Positions 1-11,660 of a stretch of DNA of 64,000 nt are shown here, piece by piece. Both the position numbers and the translations under genes were made by a program. A model generated the notes under the pieces. The model saw only the letters and a program-made list of their open reading frames with translations, did no database searches and was not told the DNA's origin. This DNA comes from Opisthorchis felineus (lineage: Eukaryota; Platyhelminthes; Trematoda; Opisthorchiida; Opisthorchiidae), in assembly GCA_004794785.1 (NCBI GenBank), contig SJOL01008692.1:1797060-1861059 (forward strand), written 5' to 3'. The stretch's first letter is position 1; each line of letters opens with the position of its first letter.

Positions 1-2111
1 TTCCCGGCTGATTTCCGTCACACACCAATTTTGTTCCTGTTGAACAACGGAAAAAAGTGTATGCCAGCCAAATAGGTGAGCTGATTGTGAACGAACAAGC
101 AGGACAGTGATCTAGTCAGGCTTGTGAGTCAGAAATAGTAATTCCAAACGATGCAGCCAAATAGCTGCAGCCAAAAATGCCAGTCTAGGTTTCGAAACGG
201 CAGACTGGGTTGAGCGCCGTTAGATACTGATCAAGCAGGGATGGCTGTAGCATCCTGCTAAGTAAGAAAGCGATCCCATTCCATTCTCGTCTGCACTGAC
301 GACATTAACTGTGGAAGCCGGATTCAGTGCGCGCCAATCTCCGAATCTGGCCTACGAAACGAATCTAATTGCGTTTACCATCAGCTATCCCAGATGATTG
401 ATTTGTCTGTGTTCAAACTGACCACTGGTCAGTTGTTGTCCCTACAGTTTTCAGTTAAATGGACATTCTGGTTGGCAGTCCCACGGCATTAAACCCTAGT
501 TGATACGAAGTACAAAATGTTCTGCTTTTGGTTCATGCAAATTTGGTTTAAAAAGCCCGATAGGACAAAACCACAAACAGACTGATAGACTGATATTTCT
601 TCACGAGCAGCCAAGTTGTTTGATGAACTAGCTCTATTACCAGAAGCTTGTTTATTCGGTAGGAGCTCAAAAAAACGAAAGGTTGACCATATGCTGATGT
701 GGTTGCGTTCCGAAGACCGTAAGTAGGAAATACATCGCTGAGGGACATCAGATTTAAGCCTAATCCACTTAATAAACCAAGAATAAGACAGATTCATTCC
801 AAGTAAGGTCGCATCAGACCAAATATCACTTGATTTGGATGGGTCAAAATACCCGATTTCCACCACAGAGTGGAAGTGTCATAATTCGGATCCGGGTAGT
901 TCATGGGATACCTTGTTGCCGCATAAACTCCGACTCCCACACTGTCCAGTTTCACTTCGCCACTAATGTTTCTCCTGTTCCGCTCTTCAAATCAACTTTC
1001 ACAACCTTTTGATGGACTATCATTTTTACGCCAAGGAGTGTCGGCTTCTTTCCAAGGCATGTAGATTAATTTCCCGAGATAGCATGATACGAATCTTAGT
1101 GGTTTCATTTAGATCCACGATGACCGGACAATCTCAACGGTGCTTCAAGGGACTCTCAGTCTCTGGTACGAAAAATCAGTTATGCCAACCTCCCACTCCA
1201 GAACGTACTTCAACTAGTGCGCTTCATAATTCCTATTAGATCATCTCAAGGGTTGCTCAAATAATAACGCGAAAATCCACGGGACATCTCAACGTGAAAA
1301 AGCCATAGAAGGATCTCAGTGTTCCGTGCTTCGACCAGAGCCTACAGGATTTGCTTGTTCGGAGTTTCTCAATACAGATCAAAGCATTTTGGTACCTTCT
1401 TTCGTTACAAATGTGTCAAGTATGAGGTCCTTGGTCTAAACCCGAGGAAAGACGAAAGAAGCTAGCATACTACGACCGCCAAATTATGTCATTCTATTGG
1501 GTCTACACGAAGCTGACCTCTGATAATACAAAACTACACTAAAGTCGATCACTCAGAGAGATGTCGGCTGAAGGGCCAGAAAGCATATCAGTGAGGGGTT
1601 TCGCATCAACACCTTTTTCCACCCTGTATGCAGTCGTCAAAAAGGATATTTTCTGTAATGTTGAAGGAGATGTTGGAGAATTCGTAATTTCGAATAAGAA
1701 GGCTTTTTATTCAGATGCCACAAGAACGTTTATTTATAAGGTGATTTTACACGATCTCCCCTATCCTAACAGTAGCGACCACAACAGCGAGGAGAAGTTA
1801 ATTGCCTAACTTTGAAGTGGCCTGACTGGTTCGGTGCGGCGGAAAAGAACTATAACCACGGTTTTCCCCTACCTGGGGAAGTGTCAACTCTAAAAACCAC
1901 TCTAGATATTCGTGCACATAGCATACTCACGAATGAATTATCTTGAACTACAATTTCAACGACACAATTCAATTCAATTTATCAGCTATAAACCGTGTAC
2001 CAAGGCACGCTGGTTCCAGCTGCTACAGTTTCGATCACCAAAAAACGGGAGAGTGTGGGACATACAGCCAAGCCTTGGAAGCGATGGCACAACTGGTTAG
2101 TTCGGGAATTA

Positions 2112-2470
2112 GGTAGCTACTCATTGAAGTCGATAGTTTTGATGCATGAGCGCCATTGACTGCGCGATTGGGCCATTGCTGCCAATGTCATTAACCATTG
2201 CTGAGTTGAGTCCCATCCAGGGAGGCGACAGTTGCCGACCCGACTAAGTCTATTGGTTAGTGTTTTCGTACTTCGTTGCCAGGTAATACACTGTCAACCT
2301 CTCGGTCGCCTCCACTCAGCACAGGGCTGGGCAAAAGAGCTCTGTGAGGCAGACGGTCTTCTGGAATGCGGAGTACATGTCCTAACCAGCGTAACCTATG
2401 AAGCGTGAGTAATTCATCTATCGCAGGAGAGTTCTTCTCCCTAGAACCATCCGGCGTACCTCAGCATTTC
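2112..2470 (-). mobile_element. RTE-like LINE fragment, C-terminal coding end (family B)
   Basis: Read on the minus strand with a few frame shifts, this gives LHRLRWLGHVLRMPEDRLP-like sequence, then a WRRPRG segment, SRVGNCRLPGWDSTQQWL, and finally MAQSRSQWRSCIKTIDFNE before a stop. These are the hallmarks of the region after the reverse transcriptase in RTE-like non-LTR elements common in trematodes. Several substitutions and shifts break it. The C-terminus differs from family A elsewhere in the window, so it is a separate lineage. Confidence 0.75.
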
Positions 2471-3160
2471 AACGACACAAACCATTACATATATAACTGA
2501 CAAATGCAACTTCATCTTACGTTGGAAACGTCCATAGCCGGTGATCATGTATCATCAAAAACCAAACTTTCTTTTGCCAGCTTCGACAACCACTTACATG
2601 TTACATTATTCGCGAAAGTCTGTAAACTCAAACTTGATAGTACTCAACGTAATTCCCAAATGCGAGAAAATTAGAGAAATGCTGCGTTATTGCCAGGACA
2701 CCGGAGCGTGCCGCAAAGGTTGAGATGGGACCCCTGGGGTTAACGACGCCGCAACGGTAAAAACCTAGAAAAGCTGGTCGAAAAAAATGCAGCTGATCCA
2801 CATATCCGAAAACGGTGAGACCCTGGCCAGCTACACCTTCATGACATCGACTTGTACGTATGTTCCAGCAAATATGGTGCATTACGGGCGACTGCAAACC
2901 GTGTCTGAAGATCCTCATATTCACATAAGCCTAAGAAAAAATCATAGGCACCAAGTTACGTAGCGACAGCTCGCAGTGAAGAAATCTACGTATCATCAAA
3001 TAAAATTGGTCACTCTATGTGAAATTTTTAAACATGATCTCTGGAAAAAACAGTCGGGGTATCTTCCAATGTTATCGTCTCAAACTATCACATCCAGGTT
3101 CATGCACTTTAAGCCTGTGTACCAACGGGGAAAGTTTTCTGTACCATCTTGACATGACAC

Positions 3161-3225
3161 ACTACTCATAAGGTTGCTGAAAACGCTTGGACAACCCACA
3201 TCAGATTTCGCCCTTCTTCAAGCCC
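3161..3225 (-). mobile_element. H1 repeat fragment, minus strand
   Basis: The minus strand reads CTTGAAGAAGGGCGAAATCTG and, after about 20 bases, GTTTTCAGCAACCTTATGAG. It keeps the GGGCGAAA part of the ribozyme and the end motif only. Confidence 0.55.
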
Positions 3226-3797
3226 ATAAGATGGACGGATACCCAGGGTTTTTATCAATCTTATGTTTTCCATGACTTCAGCGGGAATATACTCTACAAT
3301 AACACTATCTGGTTACTTCCTTTACCCGTTCTTTGTTGTTGTCCTAAGTTATTTAAACTTCTAAGCCGTTCATTCAGGGCAAACGCAGACAAGATACTAT
3401 GTATGCATAGACGGGTAGGAATACATAGGCTTGATGCCACAGTCCAAAACCTCGGTGAATGGACATGTACTACGGCTAGTTAGAAACATTCGGTTTACAC
3501 ACAGACTGTTGGGAAACAAACAGCTTCGGATTTGGAGGAAGTGTGCGGAAAATGGTTCTCTGAGCACGAACCAAACAGATCAGCTGAGACTGATTTGGCA
3601 GAAATGCATTTTCAAGAAGGAGAGGCTCGAAGTGGACCGAATTAACGAATACATCCGCGAGGACAGTTTGTGTTAAACTTTGGCCAACCATCCTGGAGTG
3701 TATGACAGGCGGCAGCGAACTTAAAAGCCTGCACTATCGGGTATGAGAGAAATTATTCGCTTGATGCTTGCCCAGAAGATAAGAAGACAAAACTCAC

Positions 3798-3868
3798 TCG
3801 CAATCCATTGACCATTCTTCCGTGAGGTCCATTCTCCACAGGCGGATGTTCATGTATACTGTCTTCAC
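3798..3868 (-). CDS. ANK: Candidate ankyrin exon K: linker between repeats and ZU5
   Basis: A 71 bp candidate exon. The acceptor has a strong pyrimidine tract (gttttctctctttttgcag) and the donor is CGA|GTGAGT. It starts with GT, exactly the two bases that complete the codon left open by exon J (A+GT, Ser), and then reads EDSIHEHPPVENGPHGRMVN before ending phase 0. The acidic, proline-containing composition suits the disordered ankyrin linker, which is poorly conserved, so homology cannot confirm it. A small exon could also lie unseen in the 13.3 kb before it. The evidence is splice sites, phase and frame only. Confidence 0.5.
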
Positions 3869-4154
3869 CTGCAAAAAGAGAGAAAACAAATGAGTGGATA
3901 ATGGATGTGTGTTTGTCTATGCTGGCCGTTTTGTAGAGTAGATATGTTGAGTGGAAAACTCTCAGTTGTCTGAAGCCAAAGGATTTCGGCGATTCAACGT
4001 AGGACTTGACGTCAGCTTGGACCACCGGTTTTTGTGACCTTACAGACAGCGGAAAAACTCAATATAATTAAGGTTAAATTTCGTCTATGTCTAATCTAAT
4101 CGAACCGTTTTCCCAATGCTGTCCACAGTAATTCAAGTGTACTGGTGTATTCTG

Positions 4155-4157
4155 GTA

Positions 4158-4190
<33 letters not shown>
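4155..4190. repeat. (AT)n microsatellite
   Basis: Alternating TA over about 36 bp with a single C interruption. Confidence 0.95.
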
Positions 4191-4324
4191 GATGCCGTAT
4201 GAAGATGAAGTGAGTTTGTTAGGTTGAATCTGCCTCGAATCGACTTGTAGCTAGGATTTGGATACCACTTAACTATCCAAGCGAGTGCATTTAGAGCCAG
4301 GAATACGCTCGAACATCAGTACTC

Positions 4325-4385
4325 TTGGACAGTACCTAGCGCTCTAACCTCTGAACTACCGTCAGCTGAGCAACGATCACAGCTG
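4325..4385 (-). mobile_element. tRNA-like SINE head, minus strand
   Basis: The minus strand reads GGTAGTTCAGAGGTTAGAGC, followed by a box B-like GATGTTCGAGCG. The body after it is not recognisable. Confidence 0.45.
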
Positions 4386-6798
4386 TCCTTCCAATGAGAG
4401 AAAAAGCTCCGTGGCCTCTCCTTAGGCTGGCCTACCTTTAGGGAAAATTTGATCCAAAATTGTGGTTGGTCAGAAAAGTTGCTTTGATCTTCCACGGGCA
4501 GGACTACTCTTCCGAAAAGTCTCGTCTGCGGACCGGCTAGTTATCATTTTCAGTCAAACACTACCGACTTCCACCCAAGAAATGGTTATACAAATTTGGG
4601 GGTTCAAGGACTGTGTAAATAAAACTTCGTACGATTAAAAATAAGCCCAGATTTTGCAGCACTTCTGATGCAGCGGCTTCTTACAAAGGCATTCAGGTGA
4701 TCAGATGCACTTCTGCAAAGCTATCTGCTACTGGGTATGCTTACCATGCTTCCATTAAAGCTGGAGATGATATCCTGAACTGCTCACCGCGAAACATGTG
4801 AGCCTAGTGTTCACCCCTGACCGATAATGTACCCTTGTACAGGTTTGGCGGGATCCTGGACTCTAAAGCTCTTACACGTCGCAATTACTTACCGAATGAA
4901 TGCCAAATTCAGTTGGTCTACAAGTTTCCCAGTCCACTTTCAGGAATAATTAATAGTACTGGCTTAGCAACATACTGCTGGCTCTTGGAGGACCGCAGCC
5001 TTAATGAAACAAGCATAACTGCTCGAATAATGCTGCTGATACCCTAAGATGGAGTCCAAGAAAGCGAAACTAATCTCATGTGCGTAATCACCAAGGCGGT
5101 GAAAATTCGTCTTGAAGACCACTCACCAGACATAGTGGACATTTTGTCCAGGGCACTTCGACTAAACCCATTTGTACCATGATGAGCTGGCCGAAAAGCC
5201 AAGTGAGAACCGTGTGATCCCTGTGAGTATCGGTTGGTTTGCGTTAGACCGGCAGAACGGGAGAACAGTGGTGACGACGGAACGATTGTATAGTCGGGCT
5301 CAACTGGAACAGAACGGATAGAAGAGGGTGGGAGGCTTTATTTCACGGACAACAAGTTTAGACAGACCAGTTGTGCTGCTATATGGTAGGTGTAGTGAGC
5401 AAGTCCTTGTTTCACAAAGCATAAAAAAGTGCTATACTGTGGCAATCGTCAGTATAACCGCTTCCGGCTAAAGCGCCAACTCTGAGTGAGTTGAGTGAAT
5501 TTAATGGATTCATAGTAGCTGCTGAATGTCTCGAGTTCACCCTCCATCATTCCATAAGTGGAAAACCGAATTGCACAAAGGATGAATGGTTGAATGAAAG
5601 TTGGGTAGAACACAGCCTAACACCAACATGGACCATGCCCAAGTGAAATACTCAATGTTACCACAACAACAAAAAACAAGGCAGCTGACAGAAACAGACT
5701 GTCGCCTCGGTTGACGCACCTCGATTGGGTGTGAGACACCAGAGACACTGCACAAAATCGCTCCGAATATAACAAAGGTCTCGTTTGAATTGGTTGAGTC
5801 TGGTCAAATAAGACTATTTGGTTATCTGCTGTGGTATGTATAAAGAGGTTCACCCATTTCTGAACCTGCTTCTAACATTTTTCGGGGGCACAAAAAGACA
5901 CTGCACACCGTCTGTTACCTACTGGTCTCACCTATGTAGGTGGCTGCATGGTCCCCACACTATTACCTGAACTGGTGTTTTTTATATTGTATTATCTATG
6001 ATAAGAAAAGTATGTACGTTGAAAGTGGATGAAACCTCACGAACTCATTCGGGAGTACCTTTCAAACAGCTCGCGAATGTTGATTAGAACTCGCCGATAC
6101 CCTACTACCAGTTTCGCTTTATTATGGAACTGGTGTATCAGGCGTAATTCCCGAGTTTTCATTGCATTTTCGCCTTCCTTATGAGCCAGTTGGCGAGTCA
6201 GTTGAATAAACCACCTGTTTGCAGGATGAACTTATACAAACGTAAAGTTTTCCTCATCTGCAACTGAGGCTGTCACTTTGATGTTCTTCAACAGAATGCA
6301 ATGCATAACAGATTTCTTATAACCCAGCTGGATCTACATTCGTCCTCATTCTCCAAAACGCATACGTAAGGGCTTTCGGCTTGTTCGAATGCACTACTGA
6401 TTAAATCAAGATCATTAGTGTATCCCGGTGTATCCTCCCGACCATTTGTTTGGGGAATCCACTGTTGTTAGGATGATGCAAAACGTTTTGCTACCAGTCC
6501 GGGTATACGGCATTAAACAGAGCCTTGTACTTTTATCAGCTAAAGTGTGCAATGCCACACCGATTTCCTCTCATTAGCTACAAGTTTCTTAAACAGTGCG
6601 GCATTGGCCATCATAAATTACCTTCAGTCAAATGAGTAACTTGTAACTTTTCTCTTACTTAGCAAATCGGTGAACAGGGTTGAATTCATGATATTCGAAG
6701 TCAAATGATGGTTCGATAGGATGCTGATGATCTTCAGCTTGGCTCCAAATGAACGAACATCTTTTACATATTAGCGAAATACACTCCTTCGCACAACA

Positions 6799-6850
6799 AT
6801 TTGGTCTTGACGGGTGACTCAACTGGAACCCAGCTGAATCTCTCGTTTAT
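6799..6850 (-). mobile_element. H1 repeat body fragment
   Basis: The minus strand has AACGAGAGATTCAGCTGGG and the AGTTGAGTC block that precede the AAATTTG segment of the H1 body. Close copies lie at 16197-16250 and 55018-55080 on the same strand. Confidence 0.5.
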
Positions 6851-6944
6851 TACTTTCTTAAGCAACTGAATGTGTTGCACCAGGTCATCCATATTTCAGT
6901 TGGTAGGCTATTCAAGATATCGCGATACATTGTATAGACGTAAC

Positions 6945-7016
6945 GCACTACCCAAGAGGGGCGAAACCAGTCGTCGACTGTCGAAGTTTTCAGCAACCTT
7001 ATGAATAGTGCATTAC
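6945..7016 (+). mobile_element. H1 repeat fragment with deleted core strand
   Basis: It has GCACTACCCAAGAGGGGCGAAA, in which CTGATGAG is missing, then CCAGTCGTCGACTGTCGAAG and TTTTCAGCAACCTTATGAAT. An inverted piece of the repeat body lies just upstream at 6799-6850 (minus). Confidence 0.55.
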
Positions 7017-8038
7017 ATCTTTTACATTATTCCAAATTTTATTTTACCACTGAATATCTTTACCTATAGTACCGTAGTAGAGATCGTTTATCCGAAAACG
7101 ACCAGTAGTCCGCTAGTGGCATACACTTCGGGCATACCAACTGAGAATAATCTCAGCGAAATTTGCTCCGTGTAAGCCGCGGGGTCGGTAGACAAATCAC
7201 TTTTACAGGTCAGCTGTATCTTGACGTCTTCGGATGCTCAGATGATGGATAGGAGGGCGAAGTCAGACGTCACCATTAGCGGATTTAAACTGCGACCGAT
7301 TTGTGGTGATGCCAACAGGCCGATCTGCCCAATAATGAATGAGGGAGTTCAGTGTTGCACTCGCACCAATCAGGTGATGGCCCCAATTCGATCGATGATG
7401 ACATTGGTTGAAGACATGCACAAAATGATAAGTACCTCATTCGGATAGCACGATGGTACCAATACAAACAATCTGAAGAAGATTCTGACAAAAATTGTGG
7501 GAGGGTTTATTTACTTCGTACACAAGAGGACAAATAACATATCTGGGAAGTCTGCGTGGTCACACCTTTATTAGGGAGGGACGACAAAAGTGCCCCTAGG
7601 TTATTGTGTTCCAAACAAAACATTGACAGTTTTGTCAACTGACAACACACGATCGATTAGAAGGCAGGACTATATATGGACAGGGTGTCGTATCTTCTAC
7701 CTTGACCTGACTGGTGAAATATTCGAGAACTATACTTCTATGTTCCAAATGACCAGTGTGAACCGTGTGAACAAGAATCCTAGATAGCTTTCGACCCTGA
7801 CTGAACCTCGGACACAGTTATCTTAAATTTACACAAGGTCAAACTGAAGAGTAAAGCATTGTGATCTGTCGGTGTGTCACGGTAAAGTTAGGATTATACA
7901 TTCTACATGCAACGTTCCTCTGTGTGGATCTGCCGGAAGTAAGTGCATACTTATTCAGAGAGGTGCTCGATAATTAGAAGTTATGGGATGTTTTAGGATG
8001 GTTCTTTATAAATGACCTTCTTTCGTAATCTCAAACTG

Positions 8039-8806
8039 ACCTATGCTGTCAGCTTGGCTCCGATTGTAGTGTTATAGATGAGATCAGTGCACGCATCTCT
8101 AAGGCTCGGGTCAAGTTCGCCAATTTGGGACACCTACATAGTCAAAGTGGCATATCCCTGAATCTCAGGGGACTTGTGTATCATGCTGAATTACGGGCAG
8201 TTTTATCGTACGGTTGCGAGATGAAAAGTGGAAGTGAGAAGACTTCAGGTCTTCGAAAACCGTGTGGGCTGGTATCAGCGAATCTGAAATGAGGAAATTT
8301 GAGAGCGAGTGTTCGGTTGTGCAACGGGGATTTCAATCAGAGGATATGACCAATGACAAAACCTGCGATGACGTCGTCATGTATTGGGCATGCCGAACCA
8401 TCGTCTGCCAGGAAGAGTGCTGTCCTACGTACACAATCCAGAGTGGCGCGAGAATAAAGGTGGTCAGCCTTTGACCTGGTAGAGGCAGATGAATTCCATC
8501 AAGAAGAGTCTGGGTACTGTCAGCGCAACTGGTCTTCCGGGATTCCGCTCGTGCATGGTTGGAGATTCTGCAAGATATGGCTGCTTTTTGATGATAATGG
8601 CGTTCCTGTTGTCAGTTTCTAGCCAGATTTTCTGAGTGAGTGTCTGGAGATGCACGTACCTCGGAACGATTGTGGTAGATTACCACTGAGGCCCTTCTCT
8701 ATCCACTTTTATTATTTTCTTCACAGTAAGGCTTTCAAATGAATTATGGTTGTACGGCAGCTAAGTATCAGTGTCGAACACTGATGCTGTGTTATCGATG
8801 ATGACG
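8039..8806 (+). mobile_element. RTE-like LINE 3' end (family A), degraded
   Basis: The segment parallels 60500-61325 over its whole length. It encodes broken versions of DEISARISKARVKFANLGHL, GISLNLRGLVYHAELRA and a post-RT tail, then an untranslated part with CTTTCAAATGAATTATGG and the hairpin ATCAGTGT-CGA-ACACTGAT, ending in GATGATGA. Multiple frameshifts and deletions are present. The 3'-end truncation pattern is that of 5'-truncated LINE copies. Confidence 0.8.
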
Positions 8807-10041
8807 TTGACCATGTTGTCAGCAGCCACGAGGCATAATTTTCCACTGCACACGAGTACGCATGGTCGTCCTGCGAGGTAGCAGAAAACACTTCACTTCA
8901 CACTAGCCCAAGCGTGCACATCCCACACTTTATGGGTAACGATGGTGAAAAAAGCCCAACCATTGTAAGTTCATCTATCACTCTATTAAGGATGCAACAC
9001 TTTCAAGAAATATGATCTGGATGCCATTTTTCTGGCTTCGATCAATATTCTGACGAGGGCATACCACAATCAGGACTTAATAATGCATGGGATATACTGT
9101 ATACAAACCGCCTTGTATACCATTTGAACCCGTCTCACGCTAGTAGCTTTCAAATCAACCGGATTCATTTTGTGATTTGGAGGCAATTCACCAAAACGGA
9201 TATTTCGTCTTTCAAACGAGCTTTGGGTCATCTCATTTTGTAGGATAACAGATGCATTTCTGCGGTTGAAAAAACGTCCAATTGCACAACCGACAATGTT
9301 ATTTCCCCGGAAAGTCGCAATCAGAGTCTATCTGTATGATAATCAGCATTCTAATAATCATACAGATTTCTATCGCTTCAACCAGCCGATATTCTTACCA
9401 CCTCCTCTTGAGAATCACTGGTATAGACAATTGGATAGCATTCTTCCATTTGCACGCTTGCTTTTTATCCTGACAGTCCCGTTTTTAATACACAAAACCG
9501 GGCCTTCGATCGGCATAAACCGGTTCAATGTGAGCAAGGATCATGTGACTATTTTAGCCCTTAAGTTCTGTAACTAAACTAAGGATAAGAAGGTAGACAA
9601 GATGACAATGGTGCAATGCTACTCTTCACACAAGGTTTCCCTTCTCAAGAGGAAAGAGGAAAGTTAGGTCGGTACGGTCTTTTCTCGTTACAACCTTCCT
9701 ACAGAAAGCCAACCTAGGAGAAAATATCACATCTACTAGTCAAGTTAAGGAGTTATTTCGTAGTCCCGGTTGATATGCCATCCCATCACATCAGAGGGCT
9801 CTTCTTGAGTTGCGTGGACCTGACTTGGCGCTTGGTGCCATTGTCTCCTCATAATTGTGCACTTTGTGGCAAGTTATATTGGTTTGCGATCTTTGTTTTA
9901 GCTCATCTGGATAAGAAAGAAATGATCACGAGGGCTGATGAGTGCTAAATGTAGGTTCTTCAGCTCATTCTTTCGATACCAGATACACAGGAGTACTGAA
10001 TGTATGAAGATCCACTTCAAAGGACCCGGATCAGGTTACTG

Positions 10042-10059
10042 CACACACACACACACACA
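10042..10059. repeat. (CA)9 microsatellite
   Basis: An uninterrupted CA dinucleotide run of about 18 bp. Confidence 0.95.
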
Positions 10060-10997
10060 AACTGAGCAGGGCTAAAGTTTTCTAGTCCCAATTCATAATG
10101 CCTGTGCATTGGGTTTTCTCTCGGTTATCCCTCCCAAAGGGAACCACGCACGTCGGTGAGACATCTTGGTATCCTCGACGAAGAAGGTGTGTTACTATTC
10201 GTTGCCTCATACTAACCAGTATGTACGTTCAGTGTACACGTCTGTGTACGTCTGTGTGCACCACACTAACGTCTAGCACCAAGACACGCAAGCTTCCTAG
10301 TATACTACTTCTGGGTTGCTGCATAAGCTTCAGGTGACTGACTCGTGCCAGTTCCAATGAGACCAATCGCCCCGGATCGTTTGATTTTGTCGTACTACAG
10401 TATTCTAAATAAAGCATTGTTACTGAAGCCAAGTTAGGAACAAAGATCACTTTGTGACAAGGCTGAAAAATAGCTGGAATAAATGAGTGATTGTAAACAT
10501 ACTGACATGTAGTTGAACTTGGCAGCAAACTCCGTTTTAAAAAGGTCGTATCTGAAGCTTCAAGGTAGTTGTCTTTTTCTGAAAAAGGATGATGTGATCA
10601 ACAGTTGCACTAGTGGGAGTTTCCTGTGACATGTCCACAATATCCGACTATAATTGTTAGTCGATAATTCATTGTTGGTGCTAGGCATGGCTGTGCACTG
10701 GATCAATCATGTGAATATTCAGTCAGCTGACCCTGATATTGTGTGCAAGTGCTAAGCAAACTTCCGTAAAAGTGAACAATGGGCGCTTGGAAAGTTGTGC
10801 GCAGTTAACTATCCAGGCCATTGTAAATAGGGCGTGATTCGTGTACAGGTCGTAGTTTTACTCTACTCGTCTTGGCATGGTTTTGGCGAAGACGGACCGA
10901 TTACCTTCTAGACAGATGTGGTGCGACCTACTGTAGTTGTATTTAGGTGTTATTTGTTGAAATTCACTTATAAAAAAACAGACGTAGTTGAAAAAGT

Positions 10998-11203
10998 GCA
11001 TCATAAACGAGAAATTCAGTTGGACCTCTCATTAAGACCAAATTTGTTCGCAAATGAGTGTATTTCGCTAATTTCGTGCAATTTAAGTTCAAGTAGAACA
11101 GAAGGTTGACAGACACTCGGGGACTGTGCCTACCTGATGAGCCCCAATAAGGGCGAAACTGGTAGTCGGTTGTTGAGGAGTTTTAAGCAACCTTATGAGT
11201 AGG
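10998..11203 (+). mobile_element. H1 hammerhead SINE-like repeat, one unit
   Basis: The body (CATAAACGAGAAATTCAG, AATTTGTTCGCAAATGAGTG, GTTCAAGTAGAAC, GGGGACTGTG) is followed by the ribozyme at 11128-11170 and the end motif AAGCAACCTTATGAGTAG. The same order of blocks is seen at 20537-20690 (minus), 56110-56492 and, in part, 57365-57560. No reading frame is conserved between copies, so it is a non-coding family that needs help from other elements to move. Confidence 0.8.
11128..11170 (+). ncRNA. Hammerhead ribozyme, H1 family, catalytic core intact
   Basis: CTGATGA at 11134-11140 is followed by stem II GCCC-CAATAA-GGGC in 11141-11154 (4 bp, with the closing pair flush against both core strands) and GAAA at 11155-11158. 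Stem III is the short ACTGGT, probably from the self-complementary ACCGGT seen in other copies, followed by the cleavage position at A11164. Stem I pairs GCCTAC (11128-11133) with GTCGGT (11165-11170), with one mismatch and one G-U. All invariant core bases are present. With so short a stem III, hammerheads of this kind usually cleave well only as dimers or multimers. Confidence 0.85.
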
Positions 11204-11498
11204 GTGTTTTGTCTAAAACAGGCGTAATTGTTGCCATTGTTACCTATCATAGGCTTGTGAAACACACTGCTCCTTAAGGAGTTTTACCAAGGGGCCTATA
11301 TTCAGGGTTTCCCAAATCGCCGCCTCCCCTACATCAACTCAAAAACAATGAATATCTTTTGAATTTCTGAGAAGTATAAACATCTGGTCCAATGTATAGG
11401 TCGCACGACAGGCTCACTAATGACACTGTTGATCCACCAGACAGAGATGTGGAGAATCAGTGTGAACTAAAGCACACCTGCGGGACGTACGACAGCGT

Positions 11499-11660
11499 CC
11501 GCGGTAGCTCAGTTGGTAGAGCACTCACCCGACAAACAATAGGTCTCGAGTCCGACTCACGTCCAAACAGTCTGTCTTTGCACTGCGTGCACTTGATTCC
11601 GTATTCAAAACTTCCCAGATCTCCGTCTCTCCTACATCAATTACATAACAGTCTCTTTTG
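11499..11660 (+). mobile_element. tRNA-headed SINE (family B)
   Basis: The head is GCGGTAGCTCAGTTGGTAGA (box A) with a box B-like GGTCTCGAGTCCGAC. The body ends in TTCCCAGATCTCCGTCTCTC and CTACATCAATT. A second 3' end of the same kind (TTCCCAAATCGCCGCCTCCC, CTACATCAACT) lies at about 11310-11350, so two copies sit side by side. The cloverleaf is incomplete, so this is a SINE head rather than a tRNA gene. Confidence 0.65.

Larger units (their letters stand above)
1..3797. other. 3' flank or intron downstream of ankyrin exon K
   Basis: No convincing exon is seen. The segment contains the RTE-like fragment at 2112-2470 (minus) and an H1 hammerhead-repeat fragment near 3161-3225 (minus). The frames at 489-866 (minus), 1561-1809 (plus) and 3187-3483 (plus) show no recognisable domain. 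Ankyrin ZU5, UPA and death-domain exons were looked for and not found. Confidence 0.6.

Noticed and set aside
489..866. 125-codon minus-strand frame
   Set aside because: It has a non-ATG start, no domain, no compositional signal, and a second overlapping frame of similar quality.
9940..9975. CTGATGAG match suggesting a hammerhead
   Set aside because: No GAAA at a suitable distance and no stem I. It is a chance match.
11499..11575. Possible tRNA gene
   Set aside because: Box A and box B are good, but there is no acceptor stem or proper anticodon arm, and a SINE body follows. It is treated as a SINE head.
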